This document shows positions 47,532 through 56,394 of a DNA stretch of 64,000 nt, in pieces. The stretch is taken from positions 62,001-126,000 of the forward strand of contig SUTD01000002.1 of assembly GCA_015063085.1 (NCBI GenBank), given 5' to 3'. The stretch comes from Methanocorpusculum parvum (GTDB lineage: Archaea; Halobacteriota; Methanomicrobia; Methanomicrobiales; Methanocorpusculaceae). The notes under the pieces are model-generated. The model was not told the origin of the DNA. It saw nothing but the letters and a program-made list of their open reading frames with translations, and ran no database searches. The translations under genes and the position numbers were made by a program. Position 1 is the stretch's first letter. Each line of letters opens with the position of its first letter.

Positions 47532-48332
47532 ATGCCCGAAGATCCATTATACAATATCCTGCGAAGCAAAAGGGAAACCACCCGCTTCCAGGTTTTAGTC
47601 GAGATTGCAGAGCACCAGCCGTCCATTCGTCAGCAGGAAATCGCAGACAAACTTGGTGTAACTCCGCAGGCAATCTCCGAGTATGTCCGCGTACTTGCCG
47701 AAGAAGGATATATCAGTGCGGAAGGAAGAGGAAGATACTATGTCACCCACAAAGGTGTCGAGTGGGTATTGAACAACGCAGAAGTCCTCGAAGCATATGC
47801 ACGGCACGTCAGACGCGACATCATTCACCAGGTGGTAACTTGGGCTGCCATTGCCGATACTGACCTGAAAAAAGGAGATTCGGTTGGCGTCTACATGAAG
47901 GACGGATGGCTCTATGCAGGCAAAAAACCGCAGACAGCTATGGGAATGGTTGCAAACGATGCAAAAGAAGGCGACGATGTCGGCGTTGCCCGTCTTGCCG
48001 GAATCATTGAGCACACCGAAGGCAAAGTCGATGTGGCAAAAGTCCCGCGTATCGAACGCGGAGGATCATCCACAATCAATTCGGCAGCACTTTCAGCCCT
48101 CAGCAAAAATGCAGATGTGATAGGAGCTGTCGGTCTTGAAGCCTATCTGGCACTCAAGAAAGCAGACATTACACCGGATATGTTCTACGGAGCACGGGAA
48201 GGAGTAATTGAGGCAGCATTCCACGGACTGCGCTGTCTGATGCTCATTGTTGATGAAGAGTTTACCGAATTCCTCAAACGTCTGGAAACCGCCGGGCTTT
48301 CCTACACCATTCACGAGCTGGTGAAGGAATAA
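47532..48332 (+). CDS. archaeal winged-helix regulator with C-terminal domain
   Basis: The ATG at 47532 (MPEDPLYNILRSKRETTRFQ) gives 266 residues. An N-terminal winged helix (HQPSIRQQEIADKLGVTPQA, ISEYVRVLAEEGYISAEGRG, RYYVTHKGVEWVL) is followed by a mixed alpha/beta domain (KGDSVGVYMKDGWLYAGKKP, IERGGSSTINSAALSALSKN). This is a conserved archaeal family of predicted transcription regulators often placed before the Ski2-like helicase, as here. The helicase GTG follows the TAA directly. Confidence 0.85.
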   Translation: MPEDPLYNILRSKRETTRFQVLVEIAEHQPSIRQQEIADKLGVTPQAISEYVRVLAEEGYISAEGRGRYYVTHKGVEWVLNNAEVLEAYARHVRRDIIHQVVTWAAIADTDLKKGDSVGVYMKDGWLYAGKKPQTAMGMVANDAKEGDDVGVARLAGIIEHTEGKVDVAKVPRIERGGSSTINSAALSALSKNADVIGAVGLEAYLALKKADITPDMFYGAREGVIEAAFHGLRCLMLIVDEEFTEFLKRLETAGLSYTIHELVKE

Positions 48333-50975
48333 GTGTCTACAATCGTTCAGCCCTATAAGAAAGGGTACAAGGTTTTCTTCTGTGACGACAAGAAGGCCGG
48401 AAAAATCAAACATGTTGGAACAGTGGAACTCGAGCAGACCTCAAAGGGCATGAGGCCTTCCGAGTTCTTTGTCCGTCGTCCGGGCACATCTCATGTTCAG
48501 AAAACTCCGACAAAAGAGTTCATAACCGTACTTCGGGCAAACGGCGCGGTTATGCTCACGGAAACTCTTCCGGAGTTTCAGGATTTCCTTCGCGGAATGA
48601 ACATCAAATGGGAGAAGGTGTCGCTTTGCCGTACGTGTCTTTTTGATGACCGGATTATGCCGTTAAACGAGCAGACCAGAATCCGCTGCGGAACGGAGTT
48701 TGTCTGTCTCGACTGTGCAAAGCGTGAGCTCAGACGTGAACTCGCACATATCAAGCGTCTTGGAAAACGCACGCAGCTCCACATCGAAGAGCTCCTGGAA
48801 GAGTATCGCGATCTGGATATGGTTCTGGCAATCCTTCAGCCGGAATCCTTGGACACCAAGAAGACGATGTTCGACTGTCTCGAAGCACATGAGCAGGTTG
48901 CAACCGAGAGAATCGAAAACCTGCCGCTTCCGCGTGAGTTTGTGGACGTCTGCGGTGTGGATACCTTAATGCCGGCACAGCAGTTAGCTGTCGAAGCAGG
49001 GCTTCTGTACGGAAAAGACCTGCTTGTTGTAGCAGCCACTGCATCCGGTAAGACCTTCATCGGAGAGATGGCAGGTCTCAAAAACTATCTGGAAAAGAGA
49101 GGGCGCATGCTGTTCTTAGTCCCGCTGGTGGCTCTCGCAAACCAGAAGTATGATCGCTTCTCCGAGAAGTACAAAGGCATCACGCAGACCTCGATTATGA
49201 CGGGAACTTCCCGTCTGAACCTTCCGGAGACCAGAGCTGTTGGAAACCGCGGATCGGGCGGAGGTATTGTTGTTGGTACCTACGAAGGTGTGGACAACAT
49301 GCTAAGAAAAGGCATGAAGCTGAACAACATTGGAACGATTGTTATCGATGAGGTTCAGACCTTGGAAGATCCCGATCGCGGTCACCGTTTAGACGGTCTG
49401 ATTGCCCGCTTAAAGTACGTAGCGCCAAAGGCTCAGTTCCTCTACCTCTCGGCAACCATCGGCTCTCCGCATATCTTAGCAAAGAAACTGCATGCATCGC
49501 TCGTTCCGTATGCCGAGCGTCCGGTAGCCCTCGAGCGTCACTTAATCTTCACCGAAAAGGAAGCGAAGGTCCCATACATCAAAAAGCTGGTCTTCGAAGA
49601 GTTCAACAAGGTATCTTCGAAGGGTTACAAAGGACAGACCATCGTTTTCACGAATGCGAGAACGCGCTGTCACTCGCTTGCCGAGGCAATCGGCTCGATG
49701 GCAGCGCCCTATCATGCCGGTCTCACCTCTCAGGAACGCCGTCAGGTTGAGAAGAAGTTCGAGGAAGGAAAACTTGCCTGCGTTGTCACAACCGCAGCCC
49801 TTGCGGCCGGTGTGGATTTCCCGGCAAGTCAGGTCATCTTTGATGCTCTCGCGATGGGAATCAACTGGCTCTCGGTTCAGGAGTTCCATCAGATGATGGG
49901 CCGTGCAGGAAGACCGGACTATCACGATATCGGAAGAGTTGTTATCCTGGCCGAGCCTGGAGCATCCTACTCGCGGGAAACCAAACTCACCGAAGAAGAG
50001 GTCGCAATTCAGCTTCTGAGAGGCAGAATGGAGGAGGTTGCTCCAGTCTACGAAATTGAAGAGGCCTCCGAAGAGTTTGCGGCAAACGCGGTTGTTGCCC
50101 GCGGAAACGAGAAGGACATTGCAGGAATCGGTTCTTCGATGGTTGGAGAAGGCGATGACCCGCTGTCTGAGATGGTGAGACACAAGCTTGTCCGGAAAAA
50201 CAGAAACACGCTTGAGCTCTCGCCTCTCGGACGCGTGATGGCTGAGCACTTTATCGGCATGAATCGTGTCTTAGCAATTGACCATCTGGTCCGTGAGATG
50301 GATGAGCCGCTCGAAATCATCGCCGAGCTTGCTGCAATGGATGAGGAGGAGGCAAAGGAGCGCCGCCGCGGAGACAAAGGTTCTGTGGAGAAGAACGGTC
50401 TTGTCAAAGCACGCGAGCTGATGTCTAAGAAACAGGAGCCGCCTGCATGGGTTGCCAAACGCAAGGAGCAGAATGCAGCAGTCAAACGCGAACACACCAA
50501 AGACCGCGTTGAGCGTGCAGGAAAGCGCCCTGTCGAGCGCGAAATCATCCGCGAGGCAAAAGCTCCGCGCCGTGCCACCAAAGAGCAGGAGGAGAGAATC
50601 GAGCGCAAGAAGCGTGAGGCAAACCAGTTCATCCCTGCACCAAAGCGCAAGAAGTCTGACGAGTGGGATGCAGTGGAGGCCGGAATCGATGCACGCCGTG
50701 CCGGAAAGTATGATGATGCCTTAGGCATTCTTCTCGCATGGGTTGACAATCATCCAAGAGACAGCCGTGCACTCACAGAGCTTGGAAAGGTGTATGACCT
50801 CAGAGGTTCCCGCGATGAGGCATATGCCTGCTATCAGCGGGCGGCCGCGGCAGACACGCAGAACCGTGAAGCAATCGACCGCATGAATGCGTATCTGATT
50901 GGAATCACGGTTGACATCGATGACGAACCGGCAAGCAGGATTCCAACCGGCGTTGTGAAGAGGAAGAATGCCTGA
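48333..50975 (+). CDS. archaea-specific Ski2-like superfamily II helicase
   Basis: This 880-residue protein starts at GTG 48333, adjacent to the previous stop. An N-terminal zinc-finger region (CRTCLFDDRIMPLNEQTRIR, CGTEFVCLDC) precedes the helicase core: Walker A VVAATASGKTFIGEMAG, motif II VIDEVQT (DEVQ form), motif III LYLSATIGSP, TIVFTNARTRCHSLAEAI, and motif VI FHQMMGRAGRPDYHDIGRV. A highly charged basic linker follows, then a C-terminal TPR pair (AGKYDDALGILLAWVDNHPR, ALTELGKVYDLRGSRDEAYA). It matches the COG1202 type. Its role is probably RNA or DNA unwinding in repair or RNA quality control; not experimentally fixed for this family. Confidence 0.9.
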   Translation: MSTIVQPYKKGYKVFFCDDKKAGKIKHVGTVELEQTSKGMRPSEFFVRRPGTSHVQKTPTKEFITVLRANGAVMLTETLPEFQDFLRGMNIKWEKVSLCRTCLFDDRIMPLNEQTRIRCGTEFVCLDCAKRELRRELAHIKRLGKRTQLHIEELLEEYRDLDMVLAILQPESLDTKKTMFDCLEAHEQVATERIENLPLPREFVDVCGVDTLMPAQQLAVEAGLLYGKDLLVVAATASGKTFIGEMAGLKNYLEKRGRMLFLVPLVALANQKYDRFSEKYKGITQTSIMTGTSRLNLPETRAVGNRGSGGGIVVGTYEGVDNMLRKGMKLNNIGTIVIDEVQTLEDPDRGHRLDGLIARLKYVAPKAQFLYLSATIGSPHILAKKLHASLVPYAERPVALERHLIFTEKEAKVPYIKKLVFEEFNKVSSKGYKGQTIVFTNARTRCHSLAEAIGSMAAPYHAGLTSQERRQVEKKFEEGKLACVVTTAALAAGVDFPASQVIFDALAMGINWLSVQEFHQMMGRAGRPDYHDIGRVVILAEPGASYSRETKLTEEEVAIQLLRGRMEEVAPVYEIEEASEEFAANAVVARGNEKDIAGIGSSMVGEGDDPLSEMVRHKLVRKNRNTLELSPLGRVMAEHFIGMNRVLAIDHLVREMDEPLEIIAELAAMDEEEAKERRRGDKGSVEKNGLVKARELMSKKQEPPAWVAKRKEQNAAVKREHTKDRVERAGKRPVEREIIREAKAPRRATKEQEERIERKKREANQFIPAPKRKKSDEWDAVEAGIDARRAGKYDDALGILLAWVDNHPRDSRALTELGKVYDLRGSRDEAYACYQRAAAADTQNREAIDRMNAYLIGITVDIDDEPASRIPTGVVKRKNA

Positions 50976-51180
50976 GATAAAACATCATCTCTGGAAACTT
51001 TCTTTCCTTATCGGACTTGTGCCCTTTATTGTCCCGATAGTTCTGGGGCTCTACACGATGACTGTTGAGTCATGGGAGCTTTTTGACTGGATTGTGCTCT
51101 ACTCATTTGTCTACTGGCCAACCTATGCGGCAGGACTGATAGTAATTGTTGTATCCCTTGTCGGGATGTTTAAAAAATAA
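50968..51180 (+). CDS. small two-TM membrane protein
   Basis: This 70-residue protein overlaps the helicase end by 8 bases and has two hydrophobic helices (LSFLIGLVPFIVPIVLGLY and IVLYSFVYWPTYAAGLIVIV) with a short acidic linker (TVESWELFDW). Family not recognised. The overlap with the helicase suggests it is translated from the same mRNA; it converges with hisE. Confidence 0.6.
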   Translation: MPEIKHHLWKLSFLIGLVPFIVPIVLGLYTMTVESWELFDWIVLYSFVYWPTYAAGLIVIVVSLVGMFKK

Positions 51181-51185
51181 AAAAG

Positions 51186-51500
51186 TCAGTCGTGCAGGTG
51201 CATTCCTGCACGGCGAAGTTCAAGTTCTTCCTCGATTAACGAGAAGTCAACATTGGCTGCCTTTAATGCAACCATCAGGTGGAACATCAGATCTGCGGCT
51301 TCTCCGACAATCTGCTCTTCTTTTCCGTCCTTGCATGCAAGAACAAACTCGCAGGCTTCCTCTCCAACCTTTTCGAGGGATTTGTTGATTCCCTTCTCGT
51401 GGAATAAGAGGTGGCGGACGTAGGACTTTTCCGTGGATGCGGATTCTGCACGCTGGCAGATGACCTGCCATAACTCATCAAATACGTTTGCGTTACTCAT
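51186..51500 (-). CDS. hisE: phosphoribosyl-ATP pyrophosphohydrolase
   Basis: This 104-residue protein is an all-helical MazG-like fold with the HisE pattern SYVRHLLFHEKGINKSLEKV, GEEACEFVLACKDG and EEQIVGEAADLMFHLMVALK (E-x-x-E and D metal ligands). It removes pyrophosphate from phosphoribosyl-ATP, the second step of histidine synthesis. No other his gene is nearby. Its start overlaps the NusA-like gene stop by ATGA. Confidence 0.93.
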   Translation of the reverse strand: MSNANVFDELWQVICQRAESASTEKSYVRHLLFHEKGINKSLEKVGEEACEFVLACKDGKEEQIVGEAADLMFHLMVALKAANVDFSLIEEELELRRAGMHLHD

Positions 51501-52000
51501 GCTCTTTCTCCAAGAATTTCTATCTCTGCAATATCGCGGCCGAAGAACCGGCGGACTAAAAGACGGGCTTTCTCGATAGTTGCCCCGCCTTTTCCAATGG
51601 CAAGACCGAAGTTTGCCCGCTCGGAAACGGAAACCTCAACCGGAGAGTTTCCTTCACCGAAGATAACGGATGAAATCTCTGCGGGTTTGAACATATTCGA
51701 AACAAAAGCCTCGCGGGATTCATCGTACTCAACCATCTCGATGCGTTTTCCAAGAACTCTTGCGAGTTTTTTAATATTGTCTCCGCCTTTGCCGATGGCA
51801 AGCCCCATGTCTCCCGGTTTTATGATGTAGATAATCCGCTCGAAACGGTCATCAATTACACAGTCAACAGCGGTCGAGCGGGTTAATATTCTCAGCTCTT
51901 CTATGTATCGTCGTTCTTTGAATCCGAGACTTCTCTCCATGACTGCAAGGTCAAGGCAGTCAGCCTCGGTAGGATTTTCGCGGGTAAAGAAATTTGTCAT
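51497..52000 (-). CDS. nusA: archaeal NusA-like KH protein
   Basis: This 167-residue protein has two KH domains, each with a G-x-x-G loop: DMGLAIGKGGDNIKKLARVL and NFGLAIGKGGATIEKARLLV. This is the whole archaeal NusA, which lacks the bacterial RNA polymerase-binding N-terminus. It probably binds RNA near the polymerase or in ribosome-linked transcription control. Archaeal nusA normally lies directly before rps12; here it is 16 kb away with hisE and proS. Confidence 0.92.
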   Translation of the reverse strand: MTNFFTRENPTEADCLDLAVMERSLGFKERRYIEELRILTRSTAVDCVIDDRFERIIYIIKPGDMGLAIGKGGDNIKKLARVLGKRIEMVEYDESREAFVSNMFKPAEISSVIFGEGNSPVEVSVSERANFGLAIGKGGATIEKARLLVRRFFGRDIAEIEILGERA

Positions 52001-52058
52001 GTATTCTCCATTTAGATATTGGTAAAATGAAAGGTGGGGCTGAACCCCTATTGGAAGA

Positions 52059-53492
52059 TTAGTAAGAGCGTCCGATTAATGCCGGTTTTGCCGGTTTGCC
52101 GCAGATGATACATCTGCCTTCATCGTCTGCAACATATTTGCTTCTGACCTCGGTTCCAAGGAGAGAAGAGTTGGTGAGTTCTTCTAATTTGTCTGCACAT
52201 TCGCGGTCTCCGCACCAGTGAACAGCAACGACATTTCCTTCGAGGACTTCGTTTGCCTGCTCAACGGTTTCTGCGTGTTTGAGGTGAGCCTCGAGGTGGT
52301 TTTCTGCCTTCTCTAAAATCTGGTCGTGTGCTTCGGTTAAGAGGCGGTTGACGGATTCAACAGCTCCTTCACGCGGAATCTGAGTCTTGACGCCAAGACG
52401 GTTGACGCAGACGAGCTGTTTGTTGTCGAGGTCGCGCGGACCGATTTCAACTCTGAGTGGTACACCGTGGAGCTCCCAGTGGTAGTATTTTGCACCAGGT
52501 CTCATGTCGCGCTTGTCGGTCTTGACGCGAAGTCCTGCGGCCTTCAGCTCTGCTTCGAGCTCTGCTGCTGCTGCTAAGATTTCGTCTCCGCGTTTTCCAA
52601 CGATAATCGGGATGATGACAACCTGCGTCGGAGCTACGGTTGCCGGAAGGACGAGACCTTTGTCGTCACCGTGGACAGCGATGATTGCTGCAAGGCTTCT
52701 CTCGGAAATACCGAAGCAGGTCTGGGATGCGAGCTGCTGTTCTCCGTTGACATCTTCGTAGGTGATGTCGAAGGTCTTTGCGAAGTGGTCTCCTAAGTGG
52801 TGGACGGTTCCAATCTGGAGGGTTCTTCCGTCCGGGAAGACTGCATCGACTGCGATGGTGAAGTCTGCTCCCGGGAATTTGTCCCAGTCAGGGCGCTTGG
52901 AGATGATGATTGGAACACCAAGTTCGCGGTAGAACTCTTTGGCGAGCTCGATTTCGTACTCGACCTGGTTGTTTGCATCTTCCCAGTCGGTGTGGACGGT
53001 GTGGGATTCCATGAAGGAGGTAATCTCTCTGACACGGATTAACGGCCTGGTGTGCTTTGTCTCGTAGCGGAAGGTGTTTACAATCTGATAGAGTTTGAGC
53101 GGTAAGTCTGCGTGGGAACGTACCCATAAGGAGTACATCGGGTAGATTGCAGTCTCACTGGTTGGTCTGAGTGCGAGTTTGACATCAAGCGGGGTTAAAC
53201 CTCCGTGAGTTACCCAGTAAACTTCGTCTTCGAAGCCTTTGATGTGCTCGGCTTCCTTCATGAATTCGTTTTCCGGGATGAGAAGCGGGAAGAGTGCTTC
53301 TTCGTGGTCGCGGTTTAAGAGACTGCGGAGGAGATTATAGGTGTGCTGACGAAGTGCGAATCCGAATGGATACCAAACGTTGAGTCCCTTAACCGGGTAT
53401 CTTACGTCGATGATATCTGCACGGCGGATGACTTCGTTGTACCATGCACTGAAATCAGTGCGTGAGGGTAAGCCTTCTGTTTCTTCTGCCAT
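52059..53492 (-). CDS. proS: prolyl-tRNA synthetase, archaeal/eukaryotic type
   Basis: This 477-residue protein shows class II motifs: [40 protein letters not shown] (motif 2 region), [20 protein letters not shown] and [20 protein letters not shown] with the anticodon-binding domain after it. The C-terminal zinc-binding-like domain ends [19 protein letters not shown], with the terminal tyrosine typical of this type. It charges tRNA-Pro with proline. Divergent from def. Confidence 0.97.
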   Translation of the reverse strand: MAEETEGLPSRTDFSAWYNEVIRRADIIDVRYPVKGLNVWYPFGFALRQHTYNLLRSLLNRDHEEALFPLLIPENEFMKEAEHIKGFEDEVYWVTHGGLTPLDVKLALRPTSETAIYPMYSLWVRSHADLPLKLYQIVNTFRYETKHTRPLIRVREITSFMESHTVHTDWEDANNQVEYEIELAKEFYRELGVPIIISKRPDWDKFPGADFTIAVDAVFPDGRTLQIGTVHHLGDHFAKTFDITYEDVNGEQQLASQTCFGISERSLAAIIAVHGDDKGLVLPATVAPTQVVIIPIIVGKRGDEILAAAAELEAELKAAGLRVKTDKRDMRPGAKYYHWELHGVPLRVEIGPRDLDNKQLVCVNRLGVKTQIPREGAVESVNRLLTEAHDQILEKAENHLEAHLKHAETVEQANEVLEGNVVAVHWCGDRECADKLEELTNSSLLGTEVRSKYVADDEGRCIICGKPAKPALIGRSY

Positions 53493-53516
53493 TGATATTG
53501 TTCACCTGAAGCATAT

Positions 53517-53590
53517 TATATTGAACCCGTGAGAGTATTAAGATAGAGGTTGGGTTTGCGGTATGTTGATGATTTACTGAGTTCAATATA
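53517..53590. promoter_or_regulatory. perfect inverted repeat in the proS/def divergent gap
   Basis: tatattgaac (53517-53526) and gttcaatata (53581-53590) are perfect reverse complements in the 106-base gap between the divergent proS and def genes. The left arm contains a TATA-like element correctly placed for a near-leaderless proS mRNA; the right arm is only 8 bases before the def ATG, too close for a TATA box, so an operator role for the pair is an alternative. Confidence 0.5.
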
Positions 53591-53598
53591 GTTAGACA

Positions 53599-54087
53599 AT
53601 GGATATCCAGATATATGGAAAACCGGTCTTAGCTGCTGTCGCCGAGCCGGTAAAAGAAATCACCCCCGAACTTCTTGCAATCTTAGACGAGATGGTTCCA
53701 ATGCTTACCACTCACCGCGGGGTAGGCCTTGCCGCTCCGCAGGTTGGAATCTCCAAGAGATTCTTCATCATGAATGCCGGAGACAAACTCAGAAAAGTCA
53801 TCAACCCGGAGATTGTAAAAGCAGGCTCCGCTCAGGCTGAGATGGAGGAAGGATGTCTCTCTGTTCCGGGCATTCACAAAAAAGTCCGCCGTCCAAGAAG
53901 AATCACCGTCCGCTACACCAACGAAGCAGGGGAGACAGTAGAAGAAGAACTCAAAGACTTCACAGCCCGCGTATTCCAGCACGAATATGACCACCTGGAC
54001 GGAGTCTTATTTGTCGACCGCTTAACACCGGTCGCCCGCAAACTGATTTCCCGGCAGCTTGAATCATTAAAGGAGGAGGAAGAATGA
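53599..54087 (+). CDS. def: peptide deformylase
   Basis: This 162-residue protein has all three catalytic motifs: RGVGLAAPQVG (motif 1), EMEEGCLSVPG (motif 2, with the metal-binding Cys) and VFQHEYDHLDGVLF (motif 3, HExxH). These are intact, so deformylase activity is expected. The enzyme removes N-formyl groups from new proteins in bacteria; archaea start translation with unformylated methionine, so its presence is odd. It overlaps fmt by four bases (ATGA), forming a bacterial-type two-gene cassette. Confidence 0.93.
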   Translation: MDIQIYGKPVLAAVAEPVKEITPELLAILDEMVPMLTTHRGVGLAAPQVGISKRFFIMNAGDKLRKVINPEIVKAGSAQAEMEEGCLSVPGIHKKVRRPRRITVRYTNEAGETVEEELKDFTARVFQHEYDHLDGVLFVDRLTPVARKLISRQLESLKEEEE

Positions 54088-55028
54088 GAGTAATTTTCAT
54101 GGGAACGCCGGAGTATGCGATTTCCTCGTTAGAAGCAGTCTATGCTGAACATGAAGTGGTCGCTGTCCTCACCAGAGCCGACAAGCCGAACAAGAGAGGA
54201 AACAAGATTCAGTTTTCTCCGGTCAAAGAGTTTGCGCTCGCCCACAACATCCCGGTATTCCAGCCGGAAAACCTCAAAGACGAGGCACTCTATGCCGAGC
54301 TTGCGGCCCTCAAGCCGGACATCTCCGCAGTTGTTGCATACGGAATGATGATTCCAAACAACATCATCGACCTTCCAAAGATGGGAACCATTAATGTTCA
54401 CGGTTCGCTTCTGCCAAAATACCGCGGAGCAGCTCCGATGCAGTACTCTGTACTGAATGGAGATGAGACAGCAGGAGTTACCATCATGTACGTCACCGAG
54501 GCTCTTGACTCCGGAGACATCATCTTAAAGAAGGAGATTCCGGTGGGCGTTGATGAAACCTTCGGCGAGCTGCATGACCGCCTTGCTGTTTTAGGTGCTG
54601 AAGCTCTTGTTGAAGCAATGCGGGGAATTGTTGAGGGAACTTCCACCAGAACTCCGCAGAACTCTGCAGAAGCCACCTTTGCTCCGTCGATTAAGAAGGA
54701 AGAGTGCGTCATTGACTGGTCTCTTCCATCCGCACAGGTTCATAATCGTGTTCGCGGACTGTCTCCCATTCCCTGTGCAAACACCCGTCTGCCTGACGGC
54801 AAGCTGCTGAAAATCTACCGCACGGAAAAGGTTGAAGGATACTCCGGACAGCCGGGCGAAATCGTGGATGTCATCAAGAAGAAGGGATTTGTTGTTGCAT
54901 GCGGAGATGGAGCAGTGTGTGTTGTCTCTGCAAAGCCTGAAGGCAAACGGGAAATGCCCGGATTTGAGTTAGTCAATGGACATTATGTAAAAATCGGCGA
55001 TGTTTTTTCAGCAGGAAATTCCTGCTGA
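54084..55028 (+). CDS. fmt: methionyl-tRNA formyltransferase
   Basis: This 314-residue protein has the N-terminal formyltransferase fold with KMGTINVHGSLLPKYRGAAP, MQYSVLNG (catalytic Asn and His), then ALDSGDIILKKEI with the catalytic Asp, and the C-terminal OB-like domain (CVIDWSLPSAQVHNRVRGLS) specific to Fmt, not to GART or ArnA. The product would formylate Met-tRNA with 10-formyl-tetrahydrofolate, a cofactor many methanogens lack or make in limited amounts. The link with def argues for a real function; a modified formyl donor is another possibility. Confidence 0.93.
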   Translation: MRVIFMGTPEYAISSLEAVYAEHEVVAVLTRADKPNKRGNKIQFSPVKEFALAHNIPVFQPENLKDEALYAELAALKPDISAVVAYGMMIPNNIIDLPKMGTINVHGSLLPKYRGAAPMQYSVLNGDETAGVTIMYVTEALDSGDIILKKEIPVGVDETFGELHDRLAVLGAEALVEAMRGIVEGTSTRTPQNSAEATFAPSIKKEECVIDWSLPSAQVHNRVRGLSPIPCANTRLPDGKLLKIYRTEKVEGYSGQPGEIVDVIKKKGFVVACGDGAVCVVSAKPEGKREMPGFELVNGHYVKIGDVFSAGNSC

Positions 55029-55034
55029 ACTTTT

Positions 55035-56393
55035 TTAGAATGCATAGCTTGCCGGGTTGAAGATGGCAAGCATTAAGTTGTAGAACTCTTTGATGATGTC
55101 GAGTGGGTTCGGGAAGAAGAATGTCTTCGGGAATGTGTATTTTACTGTAATCGAGTTTGGTGATACGGAGTCAATTGTTGCCAACTTATTATTGATGTAA
55201 ACATTTGTTTCTTCATCAAAGGCAGTGTTTGAACTGCTGATAGGGATTGATACCTCTGCAATGTATTCCACACCTGCATCAAACTCACCTTCAACTAATG
55301 CAGGCGTCCATTTGATATCTGCAGATTTCGCAGCACTAGTTGGACTTGTTGTAACGGTTGCAGCAGTTTTCGGTGCAAGTTCACCTGTTCTTGGTTCCGC
55401 AAAGGTTACCTTTACTGTGCTCACAGACGCAATCTCTGTAAATGTACAGGTTACTTTGGCTTTTATGTTACTAATCCAATCAATATTGATTGCCGGATCG
55501 CCAGTTACGACTGCTGATATGTCCTCACTAATGATGTATCCTTCTTTTGCATTGACGATAATGGTTGCTGTGTATATTGTATCCGGCTTGAATTTATCTG
55601 CGGTATTCCAAGTAATGGCGGCATCGGTTTTGTCGTCCTGAGAGCTCTTTATGCTCTTACTTGGAGATGCCCCCACTGAAGGAGGAGTGATGGTAAAGCT
55701 AAAGTCATCAGCAATTCCCTTTGGTTCGGTTTCACCGAACTCGTATGTTACGGTAATGGATGATGAAGATACGGTGGAGACTTTGGCATTATACCCATTT
55801 ACTTTTGCGGTAGCAGATGTGGATATCGGGAATGCTTTCACATTGGTTGATTCCAATACGATGGTGGCTGTGTATTTCTCTCCGAGCTCGAATTTTGTAT
55901 CAGTTGGTGACCATGTTACTGGTTTTACTTTGAGACCTTTTGAAGGACTTGTAATTGTTGCGGTTGTCGCAGGGGTGTTTGCAGCAAGAGGTTTTGTCAG
56001 AGTAAGTTTGATTGAGTCAGTAGTAACTGCAGAAGCCGTCTCTTGGAAGGTGTGTGAAATCGTGATTTTCCCGTCAACAAGATTCCATGTCTTTACATTC
56101 CCGTTTAATTTGATTGTTCCATGGGAGGCAAGAGTGTTTCCGGATGTTGGCTCGACAGTAATGGTGGCAGTATATACTTTCTCTGCATCAAAGGTTCCAC
56201 TTGCTCCATTGTCCCAGGAAACTGGGGCTTTTACTCCGGAAGAGGCAGTAGCCGTGGTGGGAACAGTTTCTCCGGTTTTCGGATCATCCAATGAGAGAGT
56301 AATCGAATTAATTTCTGCACCGCTCACACATCCAACACACCCTGCAAGCAGCAGTACTGCAAGCAGAACCGTTATTATCTTCCAAATCTTCAT
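55035..56393 (-). CDS. surface lipoprotein or secreted protein with four beta-repeats
   Basis: This 452-residue protein has a signal peptide with a lipobox-like cysteine (IITVLLAVLLLAGCVGCVSG). About four repeats of roughly 100 residues follow, each with a pattern like DPKTGETVPTTATASSGVKA, VSWD, F-A--VYTATITVEP and a closing FN/VNG-strand (EPRTGELAPKTAATVTTSPT in the last). The repeats look like bacterial cell-surface beta-sandwich modules. No C-terminal sorting signal is visible, so it may be lipid-anchored. It is 1 base from the next gene (PH/Yip1) on the same strand. Confidence 0.7.
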   Translation of the reverse strand: MKIWKIITVLLAVLLLAGCVGCVSGAEINSITLSLDDPKTGETVPTTATASSGVKAPVSWDNGASGTFDAEKVYTATITVEPTSGNTLASHGTIKLNGNVKTWNLVDGKITISHTFQETASAVTTDSIKLTLTKPLAANTPATTATITSPSKGLKVKPVTWSPTDTKFELGEKYTATIVLESTNVKAFPISTSATAKVNGYNAKVSTVSSSSITVTYEFGETEPKGIADDFSFTITPPSVGASPSKSIKSSQDDKTDAAITWNTADKFKPDTIYTATIIVNAKEGYIISEDISAVVTGDPAINIDWISNIKAKVTCTFTEIASVSTVKVTFAEPRTGELAPKTAATVTTSPTSAAKSADIKWTPALVEGEFDAGVEYIAEVSIPISSSNTAFDEETNVYINNKLATIDSVSPNSITVKYTFPKTFFFPNPLDIIKEFYNLMLAIFNPASYAF

Positions 56394-56394
56394 T

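Noticed and set aside
54084-55028. fmt as an ArnA-like sugar formyltransferase
   Set aside because: The C-terminal Fmt-type domain and overlap with def favour methionyl-tRNA formyltransferase; no dehydrogenase domain is present.
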